Shown here in pieces: positions 1 to 10,583 of a stretch of 64,000 nucleotides of DNA. A program made the translations under genes and the position numbers. Under the pieces are notes generated by a model. That model had not been told where the DNA came from, did not search any database, and saw only the letters and a list, made by a program, of their open reading frames with translations. Positions within the stretch are counted from its first letter, which is position 1. Each line of letters starts with the position of its first letter. The stretch spans positions 1 to 64,000 of the forward strand of contig JAHLKD010000107.1 of the NCBI GenBank assembly GCA_025526935.1, written 5' to 3'. The DNA comes from Cladochytrium replicatum. Its lineage: Eukaryota; Chytridiomycota; Chytridiomycetes; Cladochytriales; Cladochytriaceae.

Positions 1-45
1 CTGAAGAATCTCCGAATTTGTCTTCCGTATCTCCTGTAGAGGAAT

Positions 46-1892
46 ATGATGCACAACTCGAAAGTGATCTTCAATTCATTGGAGAAGATGTCGACGAAGC
101 ATATGCAGCAAGAAAACGAAAACGTCAAGCAAGTGCAAATTTGTCGAACGCCAAAAGGAAACAAAATTCCTTGTTTACCCGGTTCCGTTCCTAATATCGA
201 TTGGACCCTGAAGGCCGATTCCTCATATCCAACACAACCAATTGCGAATGGAAATATACGGACTGCACCAAAGACTCTTCGTGAGGCTTTATCACGATCC
301 GATGAGGCTCCATTCTGGTTAGGCGGGCGATGAAGGAGGAAGTTACACAACTAGTCGGCAACAATACTTGGGCCAAAACGTTTTACCTGATGGACGGAAT
401 TTATTATCGGGCAATGGGTTTTCACATATAAGCTTGACGAACATGGCAATATTACTCGATTCAAAGCACGTTGGGTCGTACGAGGATTTCACAGATTGAA
501 GGATTGGATTTCGATGAAACCTATTCTCCAGTTACGAAAACGTCCACGATCCGTTTTCTGATTGCATTAGCAGCATTAGTCGGCATGATCATATTCCAGT
601 TTGATATCAAGGGTGCATATCTCAATGCGATACTGGAAGAAGAGAACTACGTCGAACTCCCTCATGGTTTCGGACGAGTAGATTTCCGGAATCGACCCAT
701 CGTCTGCAGACTTATCAAAAGTCTGTACGGTCTACACCAGGCAGCTCGAGAATGGTACAAAACTCTTTGGAAACAATATCTCAGTGTTGGTTTCGTGCGG
801 AATATTGCAGACATCTGTCATTTCTGGCGATACAATCCAACAAATAATACCCGCGAACACACTACCGTTCATGTCGATGATATACTACATTTTTCCACAG
901 ATCCAAACGCATATCATCGGTTTCAGACCGATTTGGAAACTTCGTTCACAGTAGGCAGTACTTCGAAGGCGAAATGGATTCTGAAAATGGAGTTATTGCA
1001 GACAACGGAAGGATATTTCCTTAGCAATGCATTGTACGTAAAGAAGATTCTCGAAGAAGCGAATTTATGGGGTACCAACATCAAACCGACCAAAACACCG
1101 ATGTCAAAATCATATATCTTTGATGAGACCACACCAACACTGTCCGATGCCGAGGCAACACAATTTCGATCAATGTTAATGAAGATATCGTACGTGGCGA
1201 CTAAGACACGACCGGATATTTCATACGCAGTCAATATTTTGGCACAACATCAGATTGATCCTCGACAGTCAGAATCAAAGGCTCTCTATCGATTACAACG
1301 ATATTTACTCGGTACTTGGGATTACGGTTTACACTATACACGGACTGGTATCACGTCTCCGATGCTAAGACCCGACGGTCTCTACATGTTTGATTCGGCT
1401 AACAACCCACAAGGTTATGCCGATGCAGACTGGGCGGGCAATGCAGATAGATACTCACGAACCGGTTACGTGGTAATGTTCGCTAATGCGGCAATCAGTT
1501 GGCAGTCGATTCGACAACAGACTATTGCAGCCTCGTCGTCGGAAGCCGAACTGTATGCGCTGAACGAACTATCGCGTGAGATGAAGTGGATGAAAAATCT
1601 TATGACGGGTATTGGAATTACGTCGTTCAATCCGCTCCGTTTATGGCAAGACAATCAATCCACCGAGTCTATCGCAAACAATCTGTTCAACAACAAACGG
1701 ACCAAACACATGGACGTTCGCGAGAGATTTGTGAATCTCCAAGTTGAACAGAAACATCAGGAGTTACACCATATGGATACTTCTGATATGATCGCGGACA
1801 TCTTAACTAAACCTCTTGGAAGTAAATTATACCTTAAACACAGGGGCTCGTTGGGGCTAGTCAGTCAGTCTTCACTTAATATACTATCTTGA
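46..1892 (+). pseudogene. copia pol (RT/RNase H) of element A, frameshifted
   Basis: This is the C-terminal half of a copia polyprotein. Visible parts are the end of the integrase-RT linker, the RVT_2 reverse transcriptase (FDIKGAYLNA with the catalytic Asp, then VHVDDILHF at about 865) and RNase H (YADADWAG at about 1420, ASSSEAELYALNEL, then the MDVRERFVNLQ and DILTKPL tail). The frame changes near 327, and again near 487 where one T is missing compared with the copy at 2620. The 1.4 kb from 471 to 1892 is otherwise open. It is not functional as read. Confidence 0.9.
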
Positions 1893-2019
1893 ACGACCGG
1901 CTGGCGATGTCCATACAACTCACCTTTATTTCAATAGAATATCAACTTCAGCATTTACAGAAAGTTATGATCGGTTGAGTGATACTCTCGGTTGTACCTA
2001 TCTAATGACTGAGGGGGTG

Positions 2020-2619
2020 TGTTAAGTATTTCGATTGATGGACTTGGCCAATCCAGTCATTGATAGTACAAAAACACAAACGCCCGATATACAGAAATGT
2101 CACTCTTCACTGAGCAACATTTCTAACTATTGAACTAAAGCATATAGATGATGATCTATTACGAGTTTGGATACCTCCGGTTATTTCTTCATGGGTTATA
2201 TTTATTGCAGCCATAGGTATAGTAAACTGTCATTACTTTTCTATCATCCACTTGTAGAAGTGAAGCCCGGATCAGATCACAGCAAAGGTTTACATATGAT
2301 TAACGCGTTCGTGGGAATCATGTGTGAGAACAATCCTGTTGAGGAGAGCTAGATCTCACGCACAGCTTAGCATGATTATGCTTCGCTACGCCTGTGAGAA
2401 GAAGAGTCAAACCTTATCGCTTCAATCCAGATCTTCCGGAAGGAAAAGCCAAAACGACAGTACACTTATTTAAGGAGCCTGTGGCGATACACACAAGGAG
2501 CATTCTCTTGCGCTAGTACTTGTGACTCGCAATCTTCTTTATTCATCTCTTAGAAACATTAACCCGTGAATTAGCAACACACACAACCTGAGGATCCAGA
2601 CCACAGCTTTGTTCAACAG
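2020..2619 (+). repeat. 3' LTR of element A
   Basis: A segment of about 600 bp starts TGTTAAG just after a polypurine tract and ends in CA. It contains no gene. It is distinct in sequence from the LTRs of element B. The exact right border is placed where RT coding sequence (the codons of WVVRGFSQ) resumes at about 2620. Confidence 0.7.
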
Positions 2620-2882
2620 TTGGGTCGTACGAGGATTTTCACAGATTGAAGGATTGGATTTCGATGAAACCTATTCTCCAGTTACAAAAACGTCCACGAT
2701 CCGTTTTCTGATTGCATTAGCAGCATTAGTCGGCATGATCATATTCCAGTTTGATATCAAGGGTGCATATCTCAATGCGATACTGGAAGAAGAGAACTAC
2801 GTCGAACTCCCTCATGGTTTCGGACGAGTAGATTTCCGGAATCGACCCATCGTCTGCAGACTTATCAAAAGTCTGTACGGTC
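2620..2882 (+). pseudogene. RT fragment of an older element-A-family copy
   Basis: These 263 bp are nearly identical to 470-732 of element A and encode part of the reverse transcriptase (GFSQIEGLDFDETYSP through SLYGL). The one-base deletion seen in element A near 487 is absent here, so this strip keeps the original frame. It is bounded on the left by the LTR of element A and on the right by the 5' LTR of element B, so it is the interrupted target of both. Confidence 0.85.
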
Positions 2883-3561
2883 TGTTGATGCATGCACATA
2901 TATGGAACTAGCTACTCCAGTCTTCATCCGCTACCGACACTGAGGGGAAATAGCCTTACCAGAGACGTCTGGGACAAGTTCATGCGTAATCATACATTAC
3001 ATGAAAGAACTGGCATTTCTAACTATTGGTCATGAAGACATCCTCCTTTACTCATTGGAATCTAGTAGAGTTCTGAGAGTGATCACGCGTTTGAGAAAGA
3101 ATGTGATGCTAATCAGTTTGCTGCTGACAGTTATATCATAGTCGAGTACATCTCGTATGATATTAATGCAAGGTACTACACACTTATTTCTCATAGAGAA
3201 CATGTCATTGTAGACAAGATTATAGCTAATCTTCATGTTCTGCTCACAATGGTTATTGTGAACGATCACTGGGATCTATATCTCTATTCGAGAGAATAAT
3301 GTTTATATCAGATATTTCCATATATCTATAGCCACAGGTTAATTATAAAAGCCGAAACGACAGTATATTTGAATTGTTTGCACAATTCAAAGAGCCTGTG
3401 GCGATATGAGATTTCGGGTGGCTGTGGCGCAAGAGCGTGATTGGAGAGACACGAAACTCTGCACCTACACAGATCAACCTGAGGACTATCTCTAGCGCAA
3501 GTCCCAGATCAGCAGCACTTAAACTGATCAAATCACATCGCCCTCAAACCAAACTTCGACA
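2883..3561 (+). repeat. 5' LTR of element B
   Basis: A 679-bp direct repeat matching 8967-9647. It carries the promoter and transcript-end region of the element; no motif in it can be assigned with certainty. Confidence 0.92.
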
Positions 3562-3621
3562 CAATAGTTATTGCCACAAGGCGTTTCCCCCGATCAACAC
3601 CAGATCTCCAACGCTTACAGT

Positions 3622-4455
3622 ATGCCTAAGAACGACGCCCGCGACGGAAAACCAAGGCCGTTTGCTGGGCAAACGCTTGGGGAGTTCGATAAATACATGA
3701 AGATCGTTCAGAATTATGCGAACTCGAAAGGAGAAGCTGGAACTTTGCTCACAAAGCCGCCCTACCCAAAGCCGGAAGACTTTGTGAAAGAAGAGGAGCC
3801 TGAACGGCCTGAACGACCATCTGCACTCGAAGAATACGACACAACAAATGACTTTGATTATGCTGTTAAAGAGTACGACGTAGCGTTGAAAGAGTACAAC
3901 GCAATTGTGAACGACAATCATCGACGATTGCAATCATATCGCGCTGAATTACAGATGTACGAACGATCTCAAGGACACAACAACATTGCAAACAGATGTC
4001 TTGCCGATTGTTTTCCGGAGGTCGACATAAATTTAGTGCAAAAACATCAGAATGCCGTTGAACGAGTTGCTGCTTTACGCGGAATTTACGCAGCTAAACG
4101 GCAGAAGACTTTTGAGAGCCGCCATTGGGAAGACCGTTTCAAAGCTCTAGCTTGCTCCAACAGTGAAGATGCACTTGAAGTCAAATCATTCATTGCTGAG
4201 CTGATTCAACTCACCGAGGAAAAGCTTTCAACCCAACCGGCTGAAGCTGTTATTCACGAACTTCTCACTCGAGTTTGCTCAAAGATCGGTGAACCTGATA
4301 TCAATCTACAATCCTTTTCGATTTTACTCAGAGACATCTCAATGGACACTTTATCAAAGTATGAACCTGATCTACTTGATGATGAGGATGATTCTGGTCA
4401 GAAGATACAATCAGAACACCATTACCTGAGAGACAATGCAGAACTTACTTGCTGA
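3622..4455 (+). CDS. copia Gag (capsid part), ORF1
   Basis: The ATG at 3622 opens a 277-residue acidic protein that forms the capsid part of Gag. It starts with MPKNDARDGKPRPFAG and contains a long charged helical segment in the middle. It lacks the CCHC zinc knuckle, which lies instead at the start of the next frame. The frame ends at TGA 4453-4455 and overlaps pol by 20 bases. A retroelement-type +1 shift at the overlap would produce a Gag-Pol fusion carrying the zinc knuckle. Confidence 0.8.
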   Translation: MPKNDARDGKPRPFAGQTLGEFDKYMKIVQNYANSKGEAGTLLTKPPYPKPEDFVKEEEPERPERPSALEEYDTTNDFDYAVKEYDVALKEYNAIVNDNHRRLQSYRAELQMYERSQGHNNIANRCLADCFPEVDINLVQKHQNAVERVAALRGIYAAKRQKTFESRHWEDRFKALACSNSEDALEVKSFIAELIQLTEEKLSTQPAEAVIHELLTRVCSKIGEPDINLQSFSILLRDISMDTLSKYEPDLLDDEDDSGQKIQSEHHYLRDNAELTC

Positions 4456-7400
4456 GATGAGAGAAATCATTCAAATGCATGTAACTCGCGATTACACTCC
4501 TTCAGATTCACCTCAAATCAAAGGCAAAGCCATGCGAGCAAAGACCAAAAGACTACCGAAAGCTCATGCTGCTCATGAGGTTTGTGTTTTACATCCCAAC
4601 TCTTCTCATTCTTCTGCAGAGTGTAAACAACTCAAATATTTGATTGAGAAACATGCTTCCTCACATAAAGGAAATGCCAACAGTAGGACTGCAAACAATC
4701 GTGCCGCATCAAAATCTAAGGATGCGAAGAACAACAAATTCTCTTGCGATTTCTGTGGCAAATCTGGCCACACGCAGAATTTCTGCAGGAAACGCAAACT
4801 AGCCAAAAGTTTGAATGATGAGGAATGGAAACAGATAAAAGCATCTCGTGCTTCCTCCTCAACATCCCACAACATGGATATCGATTCTCAGGAATCAGAA
4901 CCTTCCAGCAAGGTACAATCAATCAAATCCTTCTCTTCAATCTTCAAAGCTAATAATATTGTGGATTTTACACATCCCTCTATTATCACAGCATTGAAGA
5001 GTACCAACTGCAATCTACACGTAAATGCCAAACCTCTCGGTTTGATTGACTCTGGTGCTACTGCTTGGATGACTCCAGACAGACATGCATTCAAGAATTT
5101 ATTTTACGTTAATGATGCAGGAGATGTTTACTTGGCAGACAATCATCCCATTCCTATTAAAGGCTATGGAGATATTGCACTTGTTTTGTCAAATGGTTCA
5201 ATAAAACACATTCAAAATGCACTTTTTGTTCCCGATTTAGAGGATACACTTATATCTGTCTATAGCATCATCGGGGATGAAGGTGATATAGTCAGTTTCA
5301 CCAAAGACAAAGTCTATTTGTCAAACAAAGGAACTGAACAATGTGTTACCATTGGTTTAAGACGTGGAGGTTTATATTATCTTCATGGAAGTTTGGATAC
5401 CACTAATCCATTACTTAAACACTCTTCCAAAATAGGTGCAGCTATTTTGACGAATCTTTCTAATTCTGCACTCTCTGTTGGCAAACAGAATGTTTTACCT
5501 GGTACCACTACAAACACTGCCCAAGAGCAGCAGACAACCACGTCTGGTGTAAGGTTTGACACAGTGAAGGACAACAATGTTTTCCCAAAAGATTCTAACA
5601 AAACTAGAAATTACGGGGGTGAAGTTTTAGACGGAGCTTCATCTGCAACATTAAGTCTATACTCCCAAACAATGGCTGATAATGGAGTAAACAACGTTTC
5701 AGCTGTGACCATCAACAAATTAGCTAGATTACACCGGCAATTTGGTCACATACATTTGCGGAAAATCCTGCAAACTTTACATTCTCTGGGAAAGAAACTG
5801 CCCAAAGTCAGGAGTGATGCACTTGATTTTGTTAACTCGTCTATTTTACAGAACTGCATAATTTGCAATCAGACTAAGGCTGTACAAACTCCAATTTACT
5901 CGACGCTAAGTCCAGCACTGAGGAAATTATATCGCCTACATACTGATGCAGTACCAATTGTCAGAAATGGCAAAACAATATGTCACTGGCAGATTATCGT
6001 AGATGAATACAGTTCTCACATCACAATCTACTTCTTGCAACGAAAGAGCGAAGCCTCTGATAGTATGCTAAGACACATCGCAGATGTTGAAAATAGATTT
6101 CTGCCACTTCACGTCTATGAAGTGAGATCCGATTCTGGAGAACTATTGTCAAACCAATTCTTGACTTGGTGCAGTAACAAGGTACCACGCATACATGCCC
6201 ATCCTTCACCTGCATCAGTCAAAGAGCTAAATGGTCTTGCTGAACGGAATGTCCGTTCAATGAAAGAGATGTACAAGTCTATGCTGAAAACAGTTGGTCT
6301 TCCACATACTTTACAGTTCATCAAATTTGCCATCCTTTATGCTGCGACTGTCAAAAATTGTGTTTACCATTCTAGAACTAAGAATGTACCACATACTGTT
6401 TACTTTGACAAGCTGATTGATCCGGCAATCATTCACACCTTTGGTACCCTGGTTAGTCTCTGGATTTCTCCAGAACAAAGGTCTAGTCGCAAAGTATCAG
6501 AGAAGTCAGAGCTAGGACTATTTCTGGGTTATAAGGGTGAAGATATGAAAATCATTCATGCTTTGAATCTTAATACCAAACGCATAAGCGAATATTTTCA
6601 TTTTACTTTTCATGAGGGAGTATTTGTTGGCTTAAACCCAACATCACAAACTTTAAATGACCTCACCAAACACTATCCTATTCCTCAGGGTCAACATTTT
6701 GATATTTCAAATTTACCTGATATGAATAGCGATAATGACAATACTACAGACTCAGATTCTGATGATAGCGCTAACACCTCATCTGATGAGGAGTTGGATC
6801 CCAACCAACGATTTTATCATCGAATGGATATCTCACAAATGCATGTTACTCCTATGTCCCAACATGATTCAAATGTTGATGACGAGCACGATACCACCAA
6901 CGACTATAACCATTCGTTAAACATGAACGATGACACTTATGTACCACTTTCTGTACAACACGTACAAGAACAAAATGAAGATGATTCCCAAAGTGATTTG
7001 GAAGATTTACAATGGATTGGTGAAGATGATGACAACAATTATGGATTTGTTGCACACAACGCCAAACGTCGCAAACTTAAAGGCAAACAACCTATGGTTA
7101 CTCCAACAAACAGATTTCATCCCCAGCAAAGACATCCTTTGTTGAGACGTAATATCCCCAATGTCAATGTAAATGAGAAAGCAAAATCGAGTACACCCGA
7201 CGTTCCTATACCTCAAGGACACTTGACAAGTATTCCCAAAACAGTCCAGGAAGCTATGTCGCGACCTGATGAATGGCCATACTGGCTTGCAGCCATGTGT
7301 GAAGAAAATCAACAACTTATCAATTTGGGAACATGGAACAAACGCATCTTGCCAAATGGGAACAACCTTCTCACTGGCAAATGGGTTTATTCATACAAAC

Positions 7401-8881
7401 TTGATGAAGATGGCAACATCATCCGATTCAAGGCACGATGGGTAGGTAGAGGGTTCTCCCAGATACAGGGAATGGATTTCGACAAAACCTATTCTCCTGT
7501 GGCGAAAACCACTACAATTCGATTACTAGTTGCTCTTGCTGCAATTGTCAAATTACACATCTATCAATTTGACATTACAGGAGCATATCTCAATGCATCA
7601 CTTGAGGAAGATGTTTATGTTGAAATGCCTCATGGATTTACAGAGACTGACGAATCTGGCAATCCATTAGTTTGTAATCTTGTCAAAAGCTTATATGGTT
7701 TACATCAAGCTGCTAGAGAATGGTACAAATGCCTCTGGGCGAAATATGAAGACATGGGATACATCCGTGATCTTTCTGATGCTTGTCATTTCTGGCAAAT
7801 GAAATCATCTACTCACAGGTCCACAGTGAAAATACGTGAACACACTACTGTTCATGTAGATGATATTCTTCATTTCTCTCCAGACCCAAATGGCTACCAG
7901 GACTTCATGGATGGCTTGAATTCCTCATTCAAGGTTGGAAGTCACTCTACAGCAAAATGGATTCTGAAAATGCAATTGATCAAAACTACTCACGGTTATT
8001 TCATAACCAATGCTCAATATGCAAAGGAAATATTGCAGAGATTGAAATTATGGGAATCCAATTTAAGACCAGCCAAAACACCCATTTCTTCTCACAACAA
8101 ACACGACACAAGCTTGCCTATTTTATCCAAAAATGATGCAACTATTTTTCGCTCGGAACTCATGAAAATCTCGTACCTAGCTACAAAGACCAGACCTGAT
8201 TTATCTTATGCTGTCAATGTCTTGGCACAACATCAGGTTGAACCACGAGTTTGCGAACAAAAGGCACTAGCTCGCCTGCATCGTTACTTATTGGGAACAT
8301 GGGACTATGGTTTGCATTACACACGCAACAACATACCCACTCCCAACGTACACTCTGATGGTGTATATGAGTTTGCATCAAATGAACACATCCCTATGGG
8401 ATATGCTGATGCAGACTGGGCAAATGATCCTGCTTGCTATTCCAGGACAGGATATGTTGTAATGTTTGCCAATGCAGCTGTTTGCTAGCAGTCTACAAAG
8501 CAACAGGTTATAACTTGCTCTTCTACTGAAGCAGAGTTATATGCGTTGAATGAATTATCACGTGAGATGAAGTGGATGAAAAACCTCATGGCAACCATTG
8601 GTATTTCATGCAAAAGTAAGCCCATGATCCTCTGGCAAGATAATACCTCTACACAGTCTATTGCCAATGACCTGCTTAATGATCACAGAACTAAACACAT
8701 GGATGTTCGCGAAAAGTTTGTGAATCTTCAAATTGCGCAGAAGCAGCAGGAACTCAGAGATATTGATACTGAGAACCAAATTGCTGATATTTTCACAAAA
8801 CCCTTGACATTCAAATTATTTTCAAAATTCACACGCGCACTTGGTCTTACACGTCAATCTGATTTGACCCTTGTTGACTAA
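4436..8881 (+). pseudogene. copia Pol polyprotein (zinc knuckle-PR-IN-RT-RH), one amber codon
   Basis: Domains follow copia order. A CCHC knuckle (CDFCGKSGHTQNFC) is near residue 105 and a protease DSGAT motif near residue 206. A GAG-pre-integrase HHCC zinc site comes next, then the integrase core with acidic residues in HTDAV, RSDSG and GLAERNV. The RVT_2 reverse transcriptase follows, with FDITGAYLNA and VHVDDILHF. RNase H has YADADWA, then continues after a stop with SSTEAELYALNEL. The single in-frame lesion is TAG at 8486-8488, where element A has Trp. The rest of RNase H is open to the TAA at 8879-8881. Autonomy therefore depends on readthrough or is lost. Two Asp/Ser/Asn-rich linkers (about residues 760-900) separate IN from RT. 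Confidence 0.9.
4441..4455 (+). promoter_or_regulatory. candidate +1 ribosomal frameshift site between gag and pol
   Basis: In the gag frame the codons are GAA CTT ACT TGC TGA. Pol is in the +1 frame and overlaps gag only from about 4430 to 4455. CUU followed by A allows peptidyl-tRNA-Leu to slip from CUU to UUA, the same P-site geometry as in Ty1. The next codon differs from Ty1, so the efficiency is unknown. Internal initiation at the pol ATG (4436) is the alternative. Confidence 0.5.
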
Positions 8882-8966
8882 TACATACATTACCAACAAA
8901 CAGACGTGCGACTCAACGCTCATACCAATATCCTCATTGTCTACCGCAGCTTTGACTGCGGGGGTG

Positions 8967-9647
8967 TGTTGATGCATGCACATATATGGAACTAGCTACT
9001 CCAGCCTTCATCCACTACCGACGCTGAGGGGAAATAGCCTTACCAGAGACGTCTGGGACAAGTTCATGCGTAATCATACATTACATGAGAGAACTGGCAT
9101 TTCTAACTATTGGTCATGAAGACATCCTCCTTTACTCATTGGAATCTAGTAGAGTTCTGCGAGTGATCACGCGTTTGAGAAAGAATGTGATGCTAATCAG
9201 TTTGCTACTGACAGTTATATCATACTCGAGTACATCTCGTATGATACTAATGCAAGGTACTACATATTCATTTCTCATAGAGAACATGTCATTGTAGACA
9301 AGATTATAGCTAATCTTCATGTTCTGCTCACAATGGTTATTGTGAACGATCACTGGGATCTATATCTCTCTATTCGAGAGAATAATGTTTATACTAGATA
9401 TTTCCATAAATCTATAGCCACAGGTTAATTATAAAAGCCGAAACGACAGTATATTTGAATTGTTTGCACAATTCAAAGAGCCTGTGGCGATATGAGATTT
9501 CGGGTGGCTGTGGCGCAAGAGCGTGATTGGAGAAACACGAAACTCTGCACATACACAGATCAACCTGAGGACTATCTCTAGCGAAAGTCCCAGATCAGCA
9601 GCACTTAAACTGATCAAATTACATCGCCCTCAAACCAAACTTCGACA
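8967..9647 (+). repeat. 3' LTR of element B
   Basis: A 681-bp direct repeat of 2883-3561. It starts TGTTGATGC after the polypurine tract and ends TTCGACA, immediately followed by mitochondrial-type AT-rich DNA. Confidence 0.92.
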
Positions 9648-10011
9648 GATTCATAACAGCTTTATATGAAACAATTAACTTTAAACCCTCTGAAGTTAAA
9701 TGAGCTTTATCATGCATAATATTAGCACACAATACCCAATAATCAAAAACTTTGAAGAGGATAAGAAACAAAATGAGGAATTATAATATTAAATATATGA
9801 GATAAATTGCCAACAACATATCTAACAGCGTGACGATTAGTTCGTTTAGTAATATTACCTATACCACAAAATTTTTGTTGAATATGGGTTAATAACTCAG
9901 TATCTTTAATATGAAGTTCAATAATATATCTTAAAGTAACTCTGCAACCTAGTATTGAGTTAGGCGTTTTAATTATGGGGACATTAAAAAAACCTTATGC
10001 ATCAGTAAATC
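9648..10011 (-). pseudogene. nuclear copy of a mitochondrial LAGLIDADG intron endonuclease fragment
   Basis: Read on the minus strand, these AT-rich 364 bp encode a LAGLIDADG homing endonuclease of the fungal mitochondrial intron type. The first motif is GFTDA followed by a TAA where Glu is usual, then GFFNVPIIKTPN. Next come GCRVTLRYIIELHIKD and GIGNITKRTNRHAVRY, and the C-terminal HLTSEGLKLIVSYKA. A frameshift falls in the T-run at about 9750. Base composition changes sharply at both edges: the LTR end on one side and GC-richer nuclear sequence on the other. Such endonucleases cut and spread mitochondrial group I introns; this copy is dead and out of place. Confidence 0.85.
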
Positions 10012-10583
10012 TGTGGCTGCTGCCAGATCCTGTGCGTGGATGAGCTGTCAGTGCACCAGTTTGAAGATCCTGGCGGATGACGACTGAGCAGGACTGCTCT
10101 GAAGAGATGCCTGAAACGGTCCACAAATCGGGGACTATTCCGAAAGTCACAGCTCGACAACTCGACGCTAGCGACTGACAAATCCGCCACGGATATATTT
10201 TGCGAGTTTCCGGGAGAGTGACGGGAAACAGAAGAAGGTGGACGCAAGCGATGTGCTGCACGGGAAGCAGCGCGCGAGCCGCGGCGACTTGATGATGCGT
10301 TGCACAGTATGATTAAGGAAGTTCAAAGGGAATGTCGACGTGGAATCCGGCAAAATAAGAGAATAATGCGTCCAATCGTTGAGATTTTGCTGAGTTGATA
10401 CTTCAAGTGTTTCGAACGCACATCAACAACCCAATCACATAATCTGTCTAGTGCTGTAGATTCGACAGGAAGCCATTCAAAGTGTGGCGGAGCATTCGTG
10501 AGTAACAGCGATTTGACTCTGTGCGTGTTTCTGGTGGTGAATCGAGAAGTGACACCTATGGACCCCGGTATGCTCACTTGGAC
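10012..10583. other. intergenic, presumed kinase promoter region
   Basis: I see no gene here. Open frames on the minus strand have no recognisable motif. An in-frame open stretch precedes the kinase ATG from about 10521 but lacks an upstream ATG, so I take it as 5' UTR. Confidence 0.4.

Larger units (their letters stand above)
1..2619 (+). mobile_element. Ty1/copia element A, 3' part with 3' LTR
   Basis: This is the right-hand part of a copia-type LTR retrotransposon; the 5' end lies outside the window. Reverse transcriptase and RNase H coding runs to 1892. A polypurine tract (GAGGGGG near 2011) leads into an LTR beginning TGTTAAG at 2020 and ending TTCAACA at about 2619. Directly after the LTR comes RT sequence of the same family rather than unique DNA. 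The simplest reading is that element A inserted into an older copy of itself. It is a relative of element B (2883-9647) but clearly diverged from it. Confidence 0.85.
2883..9647 (+). mobile_element. Ty1/copia element B, full length
   Basis: This is a complete LTR retrotransposon of 6.77 kb: 5' LTR 2883-3561, gag 3622-4455, pol 4436-8881, a G-rich polypurine tract (GCGGGGGTG at about 8958) and 3' LTR 8967-9647. The LTRs begin TGTTGATGC and end TTCGACA. They differ at a dozen or more positions over about 680 bp, so the insertion is not recent. No 5-bp target duplication flanks it (CGGTC on the left, GATTC on the right). The right flank is mitochondrial-type DNA rather than the expected continuation of the RT target, so the right junction was rearranged. 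Confidence 0.93.

Noticed and set aside
10521-10583. Upstream in-frame extension of the kinase
   Set aside because: It begins without ATG; the ATG at 10584 gives a normal distance to the glycine loop.
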